NCBI GenBank assembly: GCA_024642525.1 | Contig: JAHEAX010000059.1 | Location: forward strand, 62,001 to 126,000 | DNA length: 64,000 nt | DNA from: Erythrobacteraceae bacterium | Lineage (GTDB): Bacteria; Pseudomonadota; Alphaproteobacteria; Sphingomonadales; Sphingomonadaceae | Direction: 5' to 3' | In this document: in pieces, positions 30,019-39,981 of the stretch | How positions within the stretch are numbered: the first letter of the stretch is position 1 | Layout: each line of letters begins with the position of its first letter | Made by a program: the position numbers and the translations under genes | Notes under the pieces: generated by a model | Databases searched by the model: none | What the model was told of the DNA's origin: nothing | The model's input: the letters and a program-made list of their open reading frames with translations, nothing else

Positions 30019-30033
30019 GTTCTCCACTTGTTC
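30019..30033 (+). promoter_or_regulatory. LexA (SOS) box of recA
   Basis: GTTC-TCCACTT-GTTC is an exact match to the alphaproteobacterial LexA consensus GTTC-N7-GTTC, 88 bases upstream of the recA start. An overlapping GTTC-N5-GAAC (30030-30042) adds a small palindrome. recA is the central SOS gene. Confidence 0.88.
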
Positions 30034-30121
30034 TATGAGAACAAATGCGATACATACTCCAACAGTGGAACAAGCGGGGTCAAACGCATCCTGCCCCTAG
30101 GCAACTGACGGAGGCCATGTC

Positions 30122-31183
30122 ATGGCAACAAATCTGAAGCTTGTAGAAGGTAAAGAAATGAACGTGGACCGTCAGAAGGCTCTGGATGCAGCACTGGCCC
30201 AGATCGACCGTGCCTATGGCAAGGGGTCGGCAATGAAACTCGGCTCAAAGCCGGCGATGCAGGTCGAAACGATCTCCACCGGCTCCCTCGGGCTTGATAT
30301 CGCGCTCGGCGTTGGCGGTTTGCCGCGCGGCCGTGTCATCGAAATTTACGGGCCGGAAAGCTCGGGCAAGACAACGCTCGCACTGCACACCATTGCCGAA
30401 GCGCAAAAGGGTGGCGGCACTGCGGCATTCGTTGATGCCGAACACGCGCTCGATCCTGTCTATGCCAAGGCGCTTGGCGTCGACATCGACGAACTGATCG
30501 TCTCGCAGCCCGATACAGGCGAACAGGCACTGGAAATCGTCGATACGCTGGTGCGATCCAACGCGATTGACGTTCTTGTTGTCGATTCTGTCGCGGCACT
30601 TGTCCCGCGGGCCGAAATCGAAGGCGAAATGGGCGATAGCCACGTTGGCCTCCAGGCGCGGCTGATGTCGCAGAGCCTGCGCAAGCTGACAGGTTCGATC
30701 AGCCGGTCGAAGACGATGGTGATCTTCATCAACCAGCTGCGCATGAAAATCGGCGTGATGTATGGCAACCCTGAAACGACGACGGGCGGCAACGCGCTCA
30801 AGTTCTATGCTTCGGTCCGTCTCGACATTCGCCGCACCGGTCAGATCAAGGACCGGGACGAAATCGTTGGCAACGCAACCCGCGTCAAAGTGGTCAAGAA
30901 CAAGGTTGCCCCACCATTCAAGCAGGTCGAATTCGACATCATGTATGGCGAAGGCGTGTCCAAGCTGGGCGAGATTCTTGATCTCGGCGTGAAGGCGGGC
31001 ATCGTGGAAAAATCGGGTTCCTGGTTCAGCTATGACAGCATCAGGATTGGCCAGGGCCGCGAAAACTCGAAGCAGTACCTCAAGGACAATCCAGAAGTTT
31101 GCGCCAAGTTGGAAGCTGCGATTCGCAGCCGCACCGACAAGGTCGCCGAGGAGATGATGGCCGGGCCAGACGCGGACGCCTGA
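30122..31183 (+). CDS. recA: Recombinase RecA
   Basis: A 353-residue DNA strand-exchange ATPase that also promotes LexA self-cleavage. The Walker A motif GPESSGKT is at residues 77-84; [20 protein letters not shown] and the L2 loop [21 protein letters not shown] are intact, as is the C-terminal domain with its acidic end. The ATG at 30122 has a GGAGG upstream. The gene is monocistronic, with a LexA box upstream and a terminator downstream. Confidence 0.98.
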   Translation: MATNLKLVEGKEMNVDRQKALDAALAQIDRAYGKGSAMKLGSKPAMQVETISTGSLGLDIALGVGGLPRGRVIEIYGPESSGKTTLALHTIAEAQKGGGTAAFVDAEHALDPVYAKALGVDIDELIVSQPDTGEQALEIVDTLVRSNAIDVLVVDSVAALVPRAEIEGEMGDSHVGLQARLMSQSLRKLTGSISRSKTMVIFINQLRMKIGVMYGNPETTTGGNALKFYASVRLDIRRTGQIKDRDEIVGNATRVKVVKNKVAPPFKQVEFDIMYGEGVSKLGEILDLGVKAGIVEKSGSWFSYDSIRIGQGRENSKQYLKDNPEVCAKLEAAIRSRTDKVAEEMMAGPDADA

Positions 31184-31230
31184 CGCCATATCTTCTTAAG
31201 CGGATGCAGGAATGGCATCCGGAAAAACGG

Positions 31231-31275
31231 AAAGCCGGTGCGAGTACCCTAATGGGTTCCGCGCCGGCTTTTCAT
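31231..31275 (+). terminator. Intrinsic terminator of recA
   Basis: AAAGCCGGTGCG and CGCGCCGGCTTT form a 12-bp stem with one G-U pair, then TTCATTTTC follows. It lies about 50 bases after the recA stop. Confidence 0.8.
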
Positions 31276-31382
31276 TTTCAGCCCATCATGACTGTGGCCA
31301 AATTGCGCAATTGATCTTTTGCCGATGGCTGCGCACACTCGGGCAATTAGGGCGGCGATCATTTGCGCGCGGGGGGAAGCAC

Positions 31383-32207
31383 ATGCAGGCGAGTGAATGG
31401 CAAGGCCGTGTGGGCCAGAAATGGGCCGCAGAATGGCGCCGGACGGACCGCAGCTTCAGCGGTCTTACAGACCGGTTGATTTCCCGTGCCAGTTCACGAC
31501 CGATCAAATGCGTTCTCGATATCGGTTGCGGGGCTGGCGAATTGTCACTGGCACTGGCGCGCGGACATTCCGACGCGCAAATTCGCGGTATCGACATCAG
31601 CGAAGACCTTGTCGCCGTGGCGAAGGAACGTGCCGAAAACCTTCCCAACGCCCGTTTCGAAGTCGCTGATGCGTCCACATGGCCGGGCGATGGCTTCGAA
31701 CCAGATCTCCTTGTCTCGCGCCACGGGGTCATGTTTTTCCCCGACCCTGTCCGAAGCTTCGCCCACTTGTCCCGAATTGCCGCACCCAATGCCCGGCTGA
31801 TCTTCAGCTGTTTTCGTGATGTTTCGGAAAACATCTGGGCGAGCAGCATCACGCGTCTGTTGCCGCCCGGCATGGTGGAGGAACCACAATCCATGGTGCC
31901 GGGTCCATTTGCCTTTGCTGACCGCGACGCCGTTTCGGCGATGTTGACGCGCGCAGGCTGGCACGATGTCGCGTTCGAGGGGGTTGATTTTGCCTATGTC
32001 GCGGGGGCAGGTGAAGACCCGGTGGGCGATGCCCTTTCCTATTTCCTGCAGATTGGTCCGGCAGCGCGCGCGGCAGCATTGCTTGAACCTGCAGAAATGG
32101 AGGCATTTATCGAGAGGCTGCATGGTTTCCTTGCCAGTCACCTTGATGGCAGTCTGGTCATCCTTGGTGCAGCAGCGTGGATTGTCTCTGCCAGAAGCGG
32201 CGAGTGA
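31383..32207 (+). CDS. Class I SAM-dependent methyltransferase
   Basis: A 274-residue Rossmann-fold methyltransferase. Motif I is CVLDIGCGAGELSLALA, followed by the acidic end of strand 2 (IRGIDISEDLV) and ADASTWP at strand 3. LVSRHGVMFFPDPVRSFAHLSR resembles the UbiE/trans-aconitate methyltransferase-like group. The substrate is not predictable. ATG at 31383 fits the start of homology (MQASEWQGRVGQKWA); the frame is open further upstream through the recA terminator, which is unlikely to be coding. It stands alone between recA and alaS. Confidence 0.85.
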   Translation: MQASEWQGRVGQKWAAEWRRTDRSFSGLTDRLISRASSRPIKCVLDIGCGAGELSLALARGHSDAQIRGIDISEDLVAVAKERAENLPNARFEVADASTWPGDGFEPDLLVSRHGVMFFPDPVRSFAHLSRIAAPNARLIFSCFRDVSENIWASSITRLLPPGMVEEPQSMVPGPFAFADRDAVSAMLTRAGWHDVAFEGVDFAYVAGAGEDPVGDALSYFLQIGPAARAAALLEPAEMEAFIERLHGFLASHLDGSLVILGAAAWIVSARSGE

Positions 32208-32323
32208 TCCCGCCATGGGCCTAGGTGGGCTACCCCCGCGCACTCCACTGATCGTTCCTTTCGCTCACAACATCCCGGTTAATACGCTTGTCGCAGGGTG
32301 AGGGATTGCCTAATTGCTGCGGC

Positions 32324-34975
32324 ATGACTTCGACCAATGATATTCGCCGCTCGTTTCTGGATTATTTCGCGGGGCAGGGCCATGCCGCTGTGCCCAGCGC
32401 ACCGTTGGTGCCGTATAATGATCCGACGCTGATGTTCGTTAATGCGGGCATGGTTCCGTTCAAGAATGTCTTTACCGGTCTGGAAGCTGCTCCCGCACCG
32501 CGTGCCACCAGTTCGCAGAAATGCGTGCGCGCAGGCGGCAAGCATAATGATCTCGACAATGTCGGATATACCGCCAGGCACCATACATTCTTTGAAATGC
32601 TCGGGAATTTCTCCTTCGGCGATTACTTCAAGGAAGAAGCAATCAGCCATGCTTGGAACCTGCTGACCAGGGAGTGGGGGCTGCCTGCTGAAAAGCTGAC
32701 GGCAACAGTTTACCACACCGATGACGAGGCTTTTGATCTCTGGCGAAAAATTGCGGGCCTGCCCGAAGACCGCATCATCCGCATTTCCACCAATGACAAT
32801 TTCTGGTCGATGGGTGATACCGGCCCGTGCGGACCGTGCAGCGAAATTTTCTACGACCACGGCGACCATATCCCAGGTGGGCCGCCAGGATCGCCCGATG
32901 AAGACGGTGACCGTTTCATCGAGATCTGGAACCTCGTTTTCATGCAGTTCCAGCAGGACGCAAGCGGCGAACGCACTGCGCTGCCCAAGCCTTCCATCGA
33001 TACCGGCATGGGCCTGGAACGCATTGCTGCCGTGATGCAGGGCGTGCACGACAATTACGACACCGACACGTTCAAAACTCTGATTTCGGCTTCGGAAAGC
33101 CTTACGGGCGTTGCCGCAGAAGGCGAAAACCGGGCCAGCCACCGTGTCATTGCCGATCACCTGCGGTCCACCAGTTTCCTGCTGGCCGATGGTGTTCTGC
33201 CGTCCAACGAAGGGCGCGGTTATGTCCTGCGCCGCATCATGCGCCGCGCCATGCGCCATGCGCATCTTCTGGGCGCGAGTGAGCCTTTGATGCACCGCCT
33301 GGTGCCGGCGCTGGTCGGGGAAATGGGGCAAGCCTATCCGGAATTGCAGCGCGGTCAGCCGCTGATCGAGGAAGTGCTCGAGCGCGAGGAAACGCGTTTC
33401 CGCCAGACACTGGACAAGGGCCTGCGTCTACTGGACGAAGCCACGGGCAATATGTCTGCAGGCGACCAGCTCGATGGTGAAACCGCCTTCAAGCTCTATG
33501 ACACGTTCGGCTTCCCCTATGATCTTACCGAAGATGCCCTGCGCGCGCGCAGCATCGGCGTGGACCGTGCCGGGTTTGACGAAGCGATGGATCGGCAGAA
33601 GGCTGCTGCCCGCGCTGCGTGGAAGGGTTCTGGCGAAGCAGCATCGGGCGAAATCTGGTTCGATATCGCAGAGCGCGAAGGCGCCAGCGAATTCACAGGC
33701 TACACTTCGACCAGCGGCGAAGGCCGGGTGGTGGCATTGCTGAAGAACGGCGCAGAGGTCGATCGGGCCGATGCAGGTGATGAAGTCGTCGTCCTGACCA
33801 ACCAGACACCGTTTTATGGTGAAAGCGGCGGCCAGGCAGGTGATGTAGGGACGATTTCGACTCCTGGCGGTCTCAGGATCAACGTCACCGACACATCAAA
33901 GCCATTGGGCCGTCTGCATGCCCACCACGCAAAAATCGGGGCGGGCTCCATTGCCGTGGGCGATACCGTGCATCTCGAAGTGGATGTGGACCGGCGCGAC
34001 CGGATACGTGCGAACCATTCGGCCACCCATCTCCTGCATGCTGCGCTTCGCTGCAGGCTGGGCGGCCATGTCACGCAGAAGGGCTCGCTGGTGGCTGAAG
34101 ACAGGCTGCGTTTTGACTTTTCGCATCCAAAGCCGCTGAGCGACGATGACATTGCCGCCATCGAACGCGATGTGAACGAAGAAATTCGCGCCAATGAGAC
34201 GGTTTCGACCCGGCTGATGAGCCCGGATGATGCCATCGATGCAGGCGCAATGGCGCTGTTTGGCGAGAAATACGGCGATGAAGTGCGCGTTCTTTCCATG
34301 GGCCGCGCCGATGATGGAGGCCGCAACTATTCTGTCGAATTATGCGGCGGCACACACGTCAAGGCGACTGGCGATATCGCGCTGATGCGGATTATCTCGG
34401 AAAGCGCCGTGTCGTCCGGCGTGCGCCGGATCGAAGCCCTGACAGGCGAAGCTGCGCGCCAATGGCTGGTGGCGCGTGAAGATGCGCTGAAGGCAATTGC
34501 GGGCTCCATGAAGACAGCGCCTGACGATGTTCCCGCGCGGGTGAGCGCGCTGCTCGAAGAACGCAAGGTTCTCGAACGGGAACTGGCCGAAGCGCGCAAG
34601 CAACTGGCCTTGGGTGGAGGCGGCGGCGCATCCGGCCCGCAGGATGAAGACATCGGAGGAGTGAAATTTTCCGGTCAGGTTCTCGATGGTTTGAACCCGA
34701 AGGAACTACGCCCACTGCTCGACGATGCAAAGAAGCGTATGGGTTCGGGCATTGCGGCAGCGGTCGCCATCAACGATGGACGCGCGGCTGTTGCTGTTGC
34801 TGTGACGGATGATCTGGTTGGCCGCTTCGATGCGGTGAAACTGGTGAAGATCGGCGTTGAAACGCTGGGCGGCAAGGGCGGCGGCGGCCGGCCTGATATG
34901 GCGCAAGGTGGCGGTCCTGATGCCGCCAACGCCGATGCAGCTATCGGTGCCGTACGTGCTGCGATTGCGGGTTAG
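32324..34975 (+). CDS. alaS: Alanyl-tRNA synthetase
   Basis: An 883-residue enzyme that charges tRNA-Ala. It has the class II catalytic core at the N-terminus ([30 protein letters not shown]), the tRNA-recognition region, the editing domain with zinc ligands [11 protein letters not shown] and [12 protein letters not shown], and a C-Ala domain ending in a glycine-rich DHHA1-type segment ([15 protein letters not shown]). It is complete. The start [11 protein letters not shown] is chosen from family homology. Its location close behind recA is common in alphaproteobacteria. Confidence 0.97.
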   Translation: MTSTNDIRRSFLDYFAGQGHAAVPSAPLVPYNDPTLMFVNAGMVPFKNVFTGLEAAPAPRATSSQKCVRAGGKHNDLDNVGYTARHHTFFEMLGNFSFGDYFKEEAISHAWNLLTREWGLPAEKLTATVYHTDDEAFDLWRKIAGLPEDRIIRISTNDNFWSMGDTGPCGPCSEIFYDHGDHIPGGPPGSPDEDGDRFIEIWNLVFMQFQQDASGERTALPKPSIDTGMGLERIAAVMQGVHDNYDTDTFKTLISASESLTGVAAEGENRASHRVIADHLRSTSFLLADGVLPSNEGRGYVLRRIMRRAMRHAHLLGASEPLMHRLVPALVGEMGQAYPELQRGQPLIEEVLEREETRFRQTLDKGLRLLDEATGNMSAGDQLDGETAFKLYDTFGFPYDLTEDALRARSIGVDRAGFDEAMDRQKAAARAAWKGSGEAASGEIWFDIAEREGASEFTGYTSTSGEGRVVALLKNGAEVDRADAGDEVVVLTNQTPFYGESGGQAGDVGTISTPGGLRINVTDTSKPLGRLHAHHAKIGAGSIAVGDTVHLEVDVDRRDRIRANHSATHLLHAALRCRLGGHVTQKGSLVAEDRLRFDFSHPKPLSDDDIAAIERDVNEEIRANETVSTRLMSPDDAIDAGAMALFGEKYGDEVRVLSMGRADDGGRNYSVELCGGTHVKATGDIALMRIISESAVSSGVRRIEALTGEAARQWLVAREDALKAIAGSMKTAPDDVPARVSALLEERKVLERELAEARKQLALGGGGGASGPQDEDIGGVKFSGQVLDGLNPKELRPLLDDAKKRMGSGIAAAVAINDGRAAVAVAVTDDLVGRFDAVKLVKIGVETLGGKGGGGRPDMAQGGGPDAANADAAIGAVRAAIAG

Positions 34976-34985
34976 GTAAAAGAAC

Positions 34986-35017
34986 CTCCGCCGCCAGCTT
35001 AAGGCCTGGCGGCGGAG
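34986..35017. terminator. Terminator hairpin between convergent alaS and the 53-residue gene
   Basis: CTCCGCCGCCAG and CTGGCGGCGGAG form a perfect 12-bp stem with an 8-base loop. On the minus strand GTTCTTTTACC follows, giving a fair T-run; on the plus side the T-run is poor. It may serve both genes. Confidence 0.7.
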
Positions 35018-35025
35018 ATTCTGGT

Positions 35026-35187
35026 TCAGCCTTGGCGGGAATGTGAAGGTTCCGAGCCGCGCGGCATATCGTTATCCATCTGCGCGTCGGTGCGCTGTGG
35101 GCCTTTGATGGCACCCACGTCTTCGCCAACCTGTTTGGCCGGATTGTGGGTTTCTGCGGCGTCTGGCCGTTGCTTGATATCGCTCAT
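35026..35187 (-). CDS. Small hydrophilic hypothetical protein (53 residues)
   Basis: A 53-residue frame starts at ATG 35187 with a GGAG 8 bases upstream and ends at TGA 35026 next to a terminator, so it has the complete layout of a real gene. The product is charged and polar (begins MSDIKQRPDAAETHNPAKQ, ends EPSHSRQG), without signal or membrane segments, and is probably disordered. No family is recognised. It lies between alaS and the antiporter gene and could be cotranscribed with neither. Confidence 0.6.
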   Translation of the reverse strand: MSDIKQRPDAAETHNPAKQVGEDVGAIKGPQRTDAQMDNDMPRGSEPSHSRQG

Positions 35188-35239
35188 TTCAATTCTCCAT
35201 CTGGAGATTCAATGAACGAAAGCGGGAATCTTTCCGAAA

Positions 35240-36997
35240 TCAGCCATTTACATTGCTGGTCCGCAGCTTTGGCTTCTGGTCGAGCTGCGCATCCTGCTGT
35301 ATCCTGATGCGGAATTCGTCGCGCTTTTCGTGGATCGACGCGATGACGGGCCCCATCGCCACGCCGATATCTACCAGCACGGCTTCAGACAGCTGCAATG
35401 AACTTTCCAGCGTTTCAGGGACTGCGTGGCTTGCACCGCTGCGGTAGAGTTCGGCTGCGTGGACGGTATCACGAGCGCGGGCAATAATGGGCAGGTCGGG
35501 GTAGGCCTTGCGCAGCTTGGCAGTCAGCCGCTGTGCCAGCACGGGTTCATCCATTGTCAGGATGACTGCCAGCGCATGGTCGATGCCCAGTCTGGTCAAT
35601 GCATCTCCGCGGGCAGCGTCGCCAAAGTTAGCGCGGTATCCCTTGCGCTTTGCGGATTCGATCAGGTCAGCATCGGAATCGATGGCCACATAGGGTTTGC
35701 CATGGGTGGTCAGCATTTGCGCAACGAGGCGGCCCACCCGGCCAGCGCCCACGATGATCACCCGCGGAGTGCCGCGATCTTCCTCGGCCAGTTCGGGTGC
35801 GGGTTCAACTCGCCTTGCAATGATGCGGCCAAGCCGCGCGAGTAGCGGGGTCACCGTGAGGCCAATCGCGGTCACGATCTGCCAGAACTGGGCGGTGCCA
35901 GGCTGGATGAGCAGGGCCGAACTGGCCGCAGCTAGCACGATCAGGGTGGTTTCCGAAGGGCTGGCCATCAAGATGCCGGTTTCGGTCGCAGTGCTGCGAC
36001 GCGCGCCCATCAGCCGCAGCAGCAGGCTGGTGACCAGCGCCTTGAATGTCAGCACCAGCACCACTGCCAGCATGATGGGGCCAAGGTTCGACCAGATGGT
36101 GGTGAGATCGATGCTCATCCCGACGGTGATCAGGAAAATACCAAGGGCAAGGCCCTTGAACGGTTCCATGATGGTTTCGACTTCGCCGTGATATTCTGTT
36201 TCGGCAATGAGGAGGCCAGCCAGCAGCGCGCCGACAATGGGCGACAGGCCGACGGCCGAAGTCGCCAGGCTGGAGCCGATGACTACCAGAAGGCTGGCAG
36301 CAAGGAACAGTTCCGGGCTCTTCGTACGTGCGGCCTGGGCAAAAAGCCGTGGCAGGGCGAGCCGGCCCAGTACCAGCAGGGCAATGACGACAAGCCCGCC
36401 CAGCCACAATGTGTCCAACAGGCCTTCCCAGCCATCGGACTGAGCATAAGGTGCCATCGCACCCAGCATGAAGATGATCGGAACGATGGCGATATCTTCG
36501 AACAGCAGCATCGACAGAGCAGCCCGGCCGACAGGGCTGGTTGTGCCAGCGATCGGAAGCACAATGGCGGTGGATGACAGCGCCAGTGCAAGGCCAAGGC
36601 CCAATGCGCCGGTCCAGTATTGGCCCATCATGGCGAGGAAAATCGCCAGCATTCCGCCGATAATCACCAGTTCCAGCGCGCCAAGGCCGAACACCATTCG
36701 CCGCATGGTCCATAACCGGTTGAACGACAGTTCCAGCCCGATGGTAAACAGCAGCAGGATAATCCCGAATTCCGCAAAGGGGTCCAGCGCCTCGGGGTCG
36801 GTGATGGTTATGTGTTCGAGCCAGTCATATTGATAGACCAGTTTGCCCAGCCCGAAGGGACCGACCGCGATACCGATCAGGATAAATCCGATGACCGGCG
36901 TGATCCTGAAGCGCGTAAAGACGGGGATCACGATCCCCGCTGCGCCCAGGATTACAAGTGCATCGGATAAAATCGGGGAAGAGAGTTCGCCAGCCAT
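35240..36997 (-). CDS. CPA2-family cation:proton antiporter with TrkA-N domain (KefB/YbaL-like)
   Basis: A 585-residue inner-membrane transporter. The first about 390 residues form a dozen hydrophobic segments of the Na+/H+ exchanger type, including ITPVIGFILIGIAVGP and FGIILLLFTIGLELS. The C-terminal cytoplasmic part has a Rossmann TrkA-N (RCK) domain, VIIVGAGRVGRLVAQML, which binds nucleotide and gates Kef-type potassium efflux systems. The overall layout suits K+/H+ antiport, but ion specificity is not readable. It is monocistronic, between the 53-residue gene and the GNAT-nitrilase gene on the same strand. Confidence 0.9.
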   Translation of the reverse strand: MAGELSSPILSDALVILGAAGIVIPVFTRFRITPVIGFILIGIAVGPFGLGKLVYQYDWLEHITITDPEALDPFAEFGIILLLFTIGLELSFNRLWTMRRMVFGLGALELVIIGGMLAIFLAMMGQYWTGALGLGLALALSSTAIVLPIAGTTSPVGRAALSMLLFEDIAIVPIIFMLGAMAPYAQSDGWEGLLDTLWLGGLVVIALLVLGRLALPRLFAQAARTKSPELFLAASLLVVIGSSLATSAVGLSPIVGALLAGLLIAETEYHGEVETIMEPFKGLALGIFLITVGMSIDLTTIWSNLGPIMLAVVLVLTFKALVTSLLLRLMGARRSTATETGILMASPSETTLIVLAAASSALLIQPGTAQFWQIVTAIGLTVTPLLARLGRIIARRVEPAPELAEEDRGTPRVIIVGAGRVGRLVAQMLTTHGKPYVAIDSDADLIESAKRKGYRANFGDAARGDALTRLGIDHALAVILTMDEPVLAQRLTAKLRKAYPDLPIIARARDTVHAAELYRSGASHAVPETLESSLQLSEAVLVDIGVAMGPVIASIHEKRDEFRIRIQQDAQLDQKPKLRTSNVNG

Positions 36998-37037
36998 GAC
37001 AGCACTCTATGGCAGCACTGGCGCAGTTGTCACCCGC

Positions 37038-38675
37038 TTAACCGCCGCCGGGTGAATGTCGTCCCGTGGGCTTGGTAACGCCCGTTTCGCGATCTTCGCC
37101 AATCTGGGTGTGCTGAGGCAGCGAACCTACGCGCTTGTCCCATTCGATCCGGTACAGATCGAAACGACGGTCGGCCAGGTTCTGGACGGTCCCTTCTGCG
37201 CGGGCCCAGCTGAGATCGGCGAGGTTCACATCGCTGATCGTAAGGGTTTCCACGTTCTCGCTTGCTTCTGCGGCAATACCATCGCGCGCAAAGGGGAAAT
37301 CGCACGGCGTGAGGATGCAGCTCTGTGCGTATTGAATGTCCATATTGGCCACGTTGGGCAGATTGCCGACATTGCCGCTCATGACAGTAAAGCACTGGTT
37401 TTCAATCGCGCGGGCCTGCGCGCAATAGCGCACCCGCATATATCCCTGCCGGCTGTCGGTGCAGAACGGAATGAAGATGATGCGCGCGCCTTCATCGACC
37501 AGACGGCGCGCCAGTTCGGGAAATTCGCTGTCATAGCAGATGAGCACGCCAATCGGCCCGCAGTCCGTTGGAATGGCGTCGATCGTGTCGCCGCCCTTGA
37601 TGTTCCACCAATAGGCTTCGTTGGGCGTGGGGTGGATTTTTTCCTGGCTGTGGATCGACCCGTCGCGCAGGCAGACATAGGCGATGTTATGGATGTCGCC
37701 ATCATCAAGCCGTGTCGGGTGCGACCCGCCAATGATGTTGATGTTATACTGCAGCGCCATGTCGGACAGGCCCTGCCTGATGCGCGGGGTATATTTGGAA
37801 AGCGTTTCGATCGCTTCCATCGGGGTCAGTTCGCGCTCCTCGAATGAAAGCAACATCAGGGTGAACAGTTCCGGAAAGACTATGAAGTCTGCTTCGTAAT
37901 CTGCTGCAACATCAACGAAATATTCCACATGGCGCATGAATTCGTCAAAATCCGCAACCTGGCGCGCCTGCAACTGGCAAGTGGCGATGCGGACACTTTC
38001 AACGCCGCGAGGCAAGCGGTGCTTCTTGGGCTTGTCAGTGTCCACAAACGGATTGCGCCACATCATGTGGACGGCAAACGCCTTGGATTTCTTGTCTTCG
38101 GGCAAATAGTTTTCGAGAATGCCGATGGGTTCAAACCCGTTGGCCAGCTGGAAGCGCAAGACAGGATCGTGGATCTTGTTGTCCAGCACCTGGTCCAGAT
38201 AATCCTGCGGACCATCCACCTTGCGCCAGTTGCGCGACAGGTTGGGCATTCGGCCGCCAAATACGATGCCTGAAAGTTCCAGCTGTTCAGCCAGGCTGCG
38301 GCGTTCCTCATACAGCCGCCTGCCGAGCCGGGTTCCGCGCACCTTGGGATCGACACACATTTCATAGCCATAGAGCCAGTCGCCCGTGGGATCGTGGCGA
38401 GAGCCGAAGCCATTGCCGGTAATTTCGTCCCAGCTATGCGGCCTCAGCGCGACATGTTCATCCAGCCGCATGGATGCGCAATAGCCCACCACCTTGCCAT
38501 CCAGCTTCGCGACAAAGCACCCTTCGGGGTAATTGTTGATCTGCCCGCGAATCTCGCCGTGAGTATAGGCTGGCAGGTCAGCATAGGCGCGGCGAACCAG
38601 ATCCGCGATGGCGCGCACATCTGCCGGACGGGCCTGGCGAACTTCGAGACGGGCCTTGGACTTGGGGGCGCTCAT
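37038..38675 (-). CDS. GNAT acetyltransferase - carbon-nitrogen hydrolase fusion protein
   Basis: A 545-residue cytosolic two-domain protein. Residues about 10-200 form a GNAT acetyltransferase (ARPADVRAIADLVRRAY, GYEMCVDPKVRGTRLGRRLYEERR). The C-terminal about 290 residues form a nitrilase-superfamily amidase with the catalytic triad: Glu in VFPELFTL, Lys in EKIHPTPNE and Cys in ICYDSEFPELARRL. This fused architecture is known in many bacteria but its substrate is unknown. ATG at 38675 has AGGAG 6 bases upstream. It is divergent from the FAD monooxygenase gene with only 78 bases between starts. Confidence 0.9.
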   Translation of the reverse strand: MSAPKSKARLEVRQARPADVRAIADLVRRAYADLPAYTHGEIRGQINNYPEGCFVAKLDGKVVGYCASMRLDEHVALRPHSWDEITGNGFGSRHDPTGDWLYGYEMCVDPKVRGTRLGRRLYEERRSLAEQLELSGIVFGGRMPNLSRNWRKVDGPQDYLDQVLDNKIHDPVLRFQLANGFEPIGILENYLPEDKKSKAFAVHMMWRNPFVDTDKPKKHRLPRGVESVRIATCQLQARQVADFDEFMRHVEYFVDVAADYEADFIVFPELFTLMLLSFEERELTPMEAIETLSKYTPRIRQGLSDMALQYNINIIGGSHPTRLDDGDIHNIAYVCLRDGSIHSQEKIHPTPNEAYWWNIKGGDTIDAIPTDCGPIGVLICYDSEFPELARRLVDEGARIIFIPFCTDSRQGYMRVRYCAQARAIENQCFTVMSGNVGNLPNVANMDIQYAQSCILTPCDFPFARDGIAAEASENVETLTISDVNLADLSWARAEGTVQNLADRRFDLYRIEWDKRVGSLPQHTQIGEDRETGVTKPTGRHSPGGG

Positions 38676-38753
38676 GCATGCTCCTGCTGGATGGCAATTG
38701 GGGTTGGGCGGGGTGCGATTGCCCCTAACCCAGTGGACCGGTATAGTCATCCC

Positions 38754-39974
38754 GTGATTGAAAACACTCACGATCCTGTCGTGATAGCCGGCGGCGGTCC
38801 GGCAGGGATGGTTGCGGGCCTGTTACTGGCAAGGGCAGGGGTGCCTGTCACGGTGCTCGAGAAACACGCAGACTTCCTGCGCGATTTCCGCGGGGACACA
38901 GTCCACCCGTCGACGATGGAGCTGTTCCAGCAGCTGGGTATGCTTTCGGACCTACTGGAAATTCCTCATAGTCGCATCGACGAAATCTCTCTTTCGCTCG
39001 CAGGACGGAACTGGAAGGTGGTAAGCTTTCGCGATCTGGCCGTGGCAGCGCCGTTCATTGCGATGATGCCGCAGTGGGACCTGCTCGATTTCATCGCGGC
39101 CAAGGCTGCTCGCTATCCGACCTTCGAACTGCGGATGTCGGCTGAGGTGACGGACATTTTCTACACAGATGGCAGGGTTGGCGGCGTGATGCTCGCATCG
39201 GGTGAAAAACTGCCTGCGCGACTGGTGATTGCTGCCGATGGCCGCCGGTCACTGCTGCGCGGCAAGGCAGAACTGCCGCTCGAGGATATTGGTGCGCCGA
39301 TGGATGTTCTGTGGTTCAGGCTGGACAAGAAGGGCGATCATCGCAGTGAGGCCGGCTTCGGTGTGCTGGAAGCAGGGCAATTTCTGGTGATGATAGACCG
39401 GAACAGCTATTTTCAATGCGCCTATGTCTTCTCGAAGGGGCAGGTCGATCAGCTGCGATCGAAAGGCCTGGAGGCTTTCCGCGCACGATTGAAAGGGCTC
39501 CTGCCACATCTGGCTGGTTCCATCGACGAAATAGTATCATGGGAGCAGACCAGTCTACTGAGTGTCGCGCTTGACCGGCTGACTAGTTGGCATCGGCCCG
39601 GTTTGTTGGCGATTGGCGATGCTGCCCATGCGATGTCGCCCATTGGCGGGGTCGGTATCAATGTGGCGGTCCAGGATGCGGTCGCGGCCGCAAACATACT
39701 GGCAGCGGCGCTGGCGCGTGGTGAAAACCCCGACCCTTTGCTGGGTGATGTGCAAAAGGCGCGGTGGCGCGCTGTGACGCGGATGCAGAGTATTCAGAAA
39801 CTGGCGCAGGACAGGGTAATCGAACCGCTGCTACTGCGCACCAGCCCCATCAAGAAGGCGTTCTGGCCGGTCAGGCTATTGAACAGGTTTCCGGCGCTGC
39901 GGCGGATACCTGGAAGGATCATCGGGCTGGGGTTCGACCGGCAATCGATCGAAAGCCCCAGCGCCTATGATTGA
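38754..39974 (+). CDS. FAD-dependent monooxygenase (PHBH/UbiH fold)
   Basis: A 406-residue flavoprotein. The Rossmann motif VVIAGGGPAGMVAGLLLARAG is at the N-terminus, and the second FAD-binding motif GLLAIGDAAHAMSPIGGVGINVA is near residue 280, as in aromatic hydroxylases. The GTG start (38754) is dictated by the immediate onset of homology; no suitable ATG is close. Its substrate is unknown. It converges with icd, with 7 bases between the stop codons. Confidence 0.88.
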   Translation: MIENTHDPVVIAGGGPAGMVAGLLLARAGVPVTVLEKHADFLRDFRGDTVHPSTMELFQQLGMLSDLLEIPHSRIDEISLSLAGRNWKVVSFRDLAVAAPFIAMMPQWDLLDFIAAKAARYPTFELRMSAEVTDIFYTDGRVGGVMLASGEKLPARLVIAADGRRSLLRGKAELPLEDIGAPMDVLWFRLDKKGDHRSEAGFGVLEAGQFLVMIDRNSYFQCAYVFSKGQVDQLRSKGLEAFRARLKGLLPHLAGSIDEIVSWEQTSLLSVALDRLTSWHRPGLLAIGDAAHAMSPIGGVGINVAVQDAVAAANILAAALARGENPDPLLGDVQKARWRAVTRMQSIQKLAQDRVIEPLLLRTSPIKKAFWPVRLLNRFPALRRIPGRIIGLGFDRQSIESPSAYD

Positions 39975-39981
39975 AAGCTGA

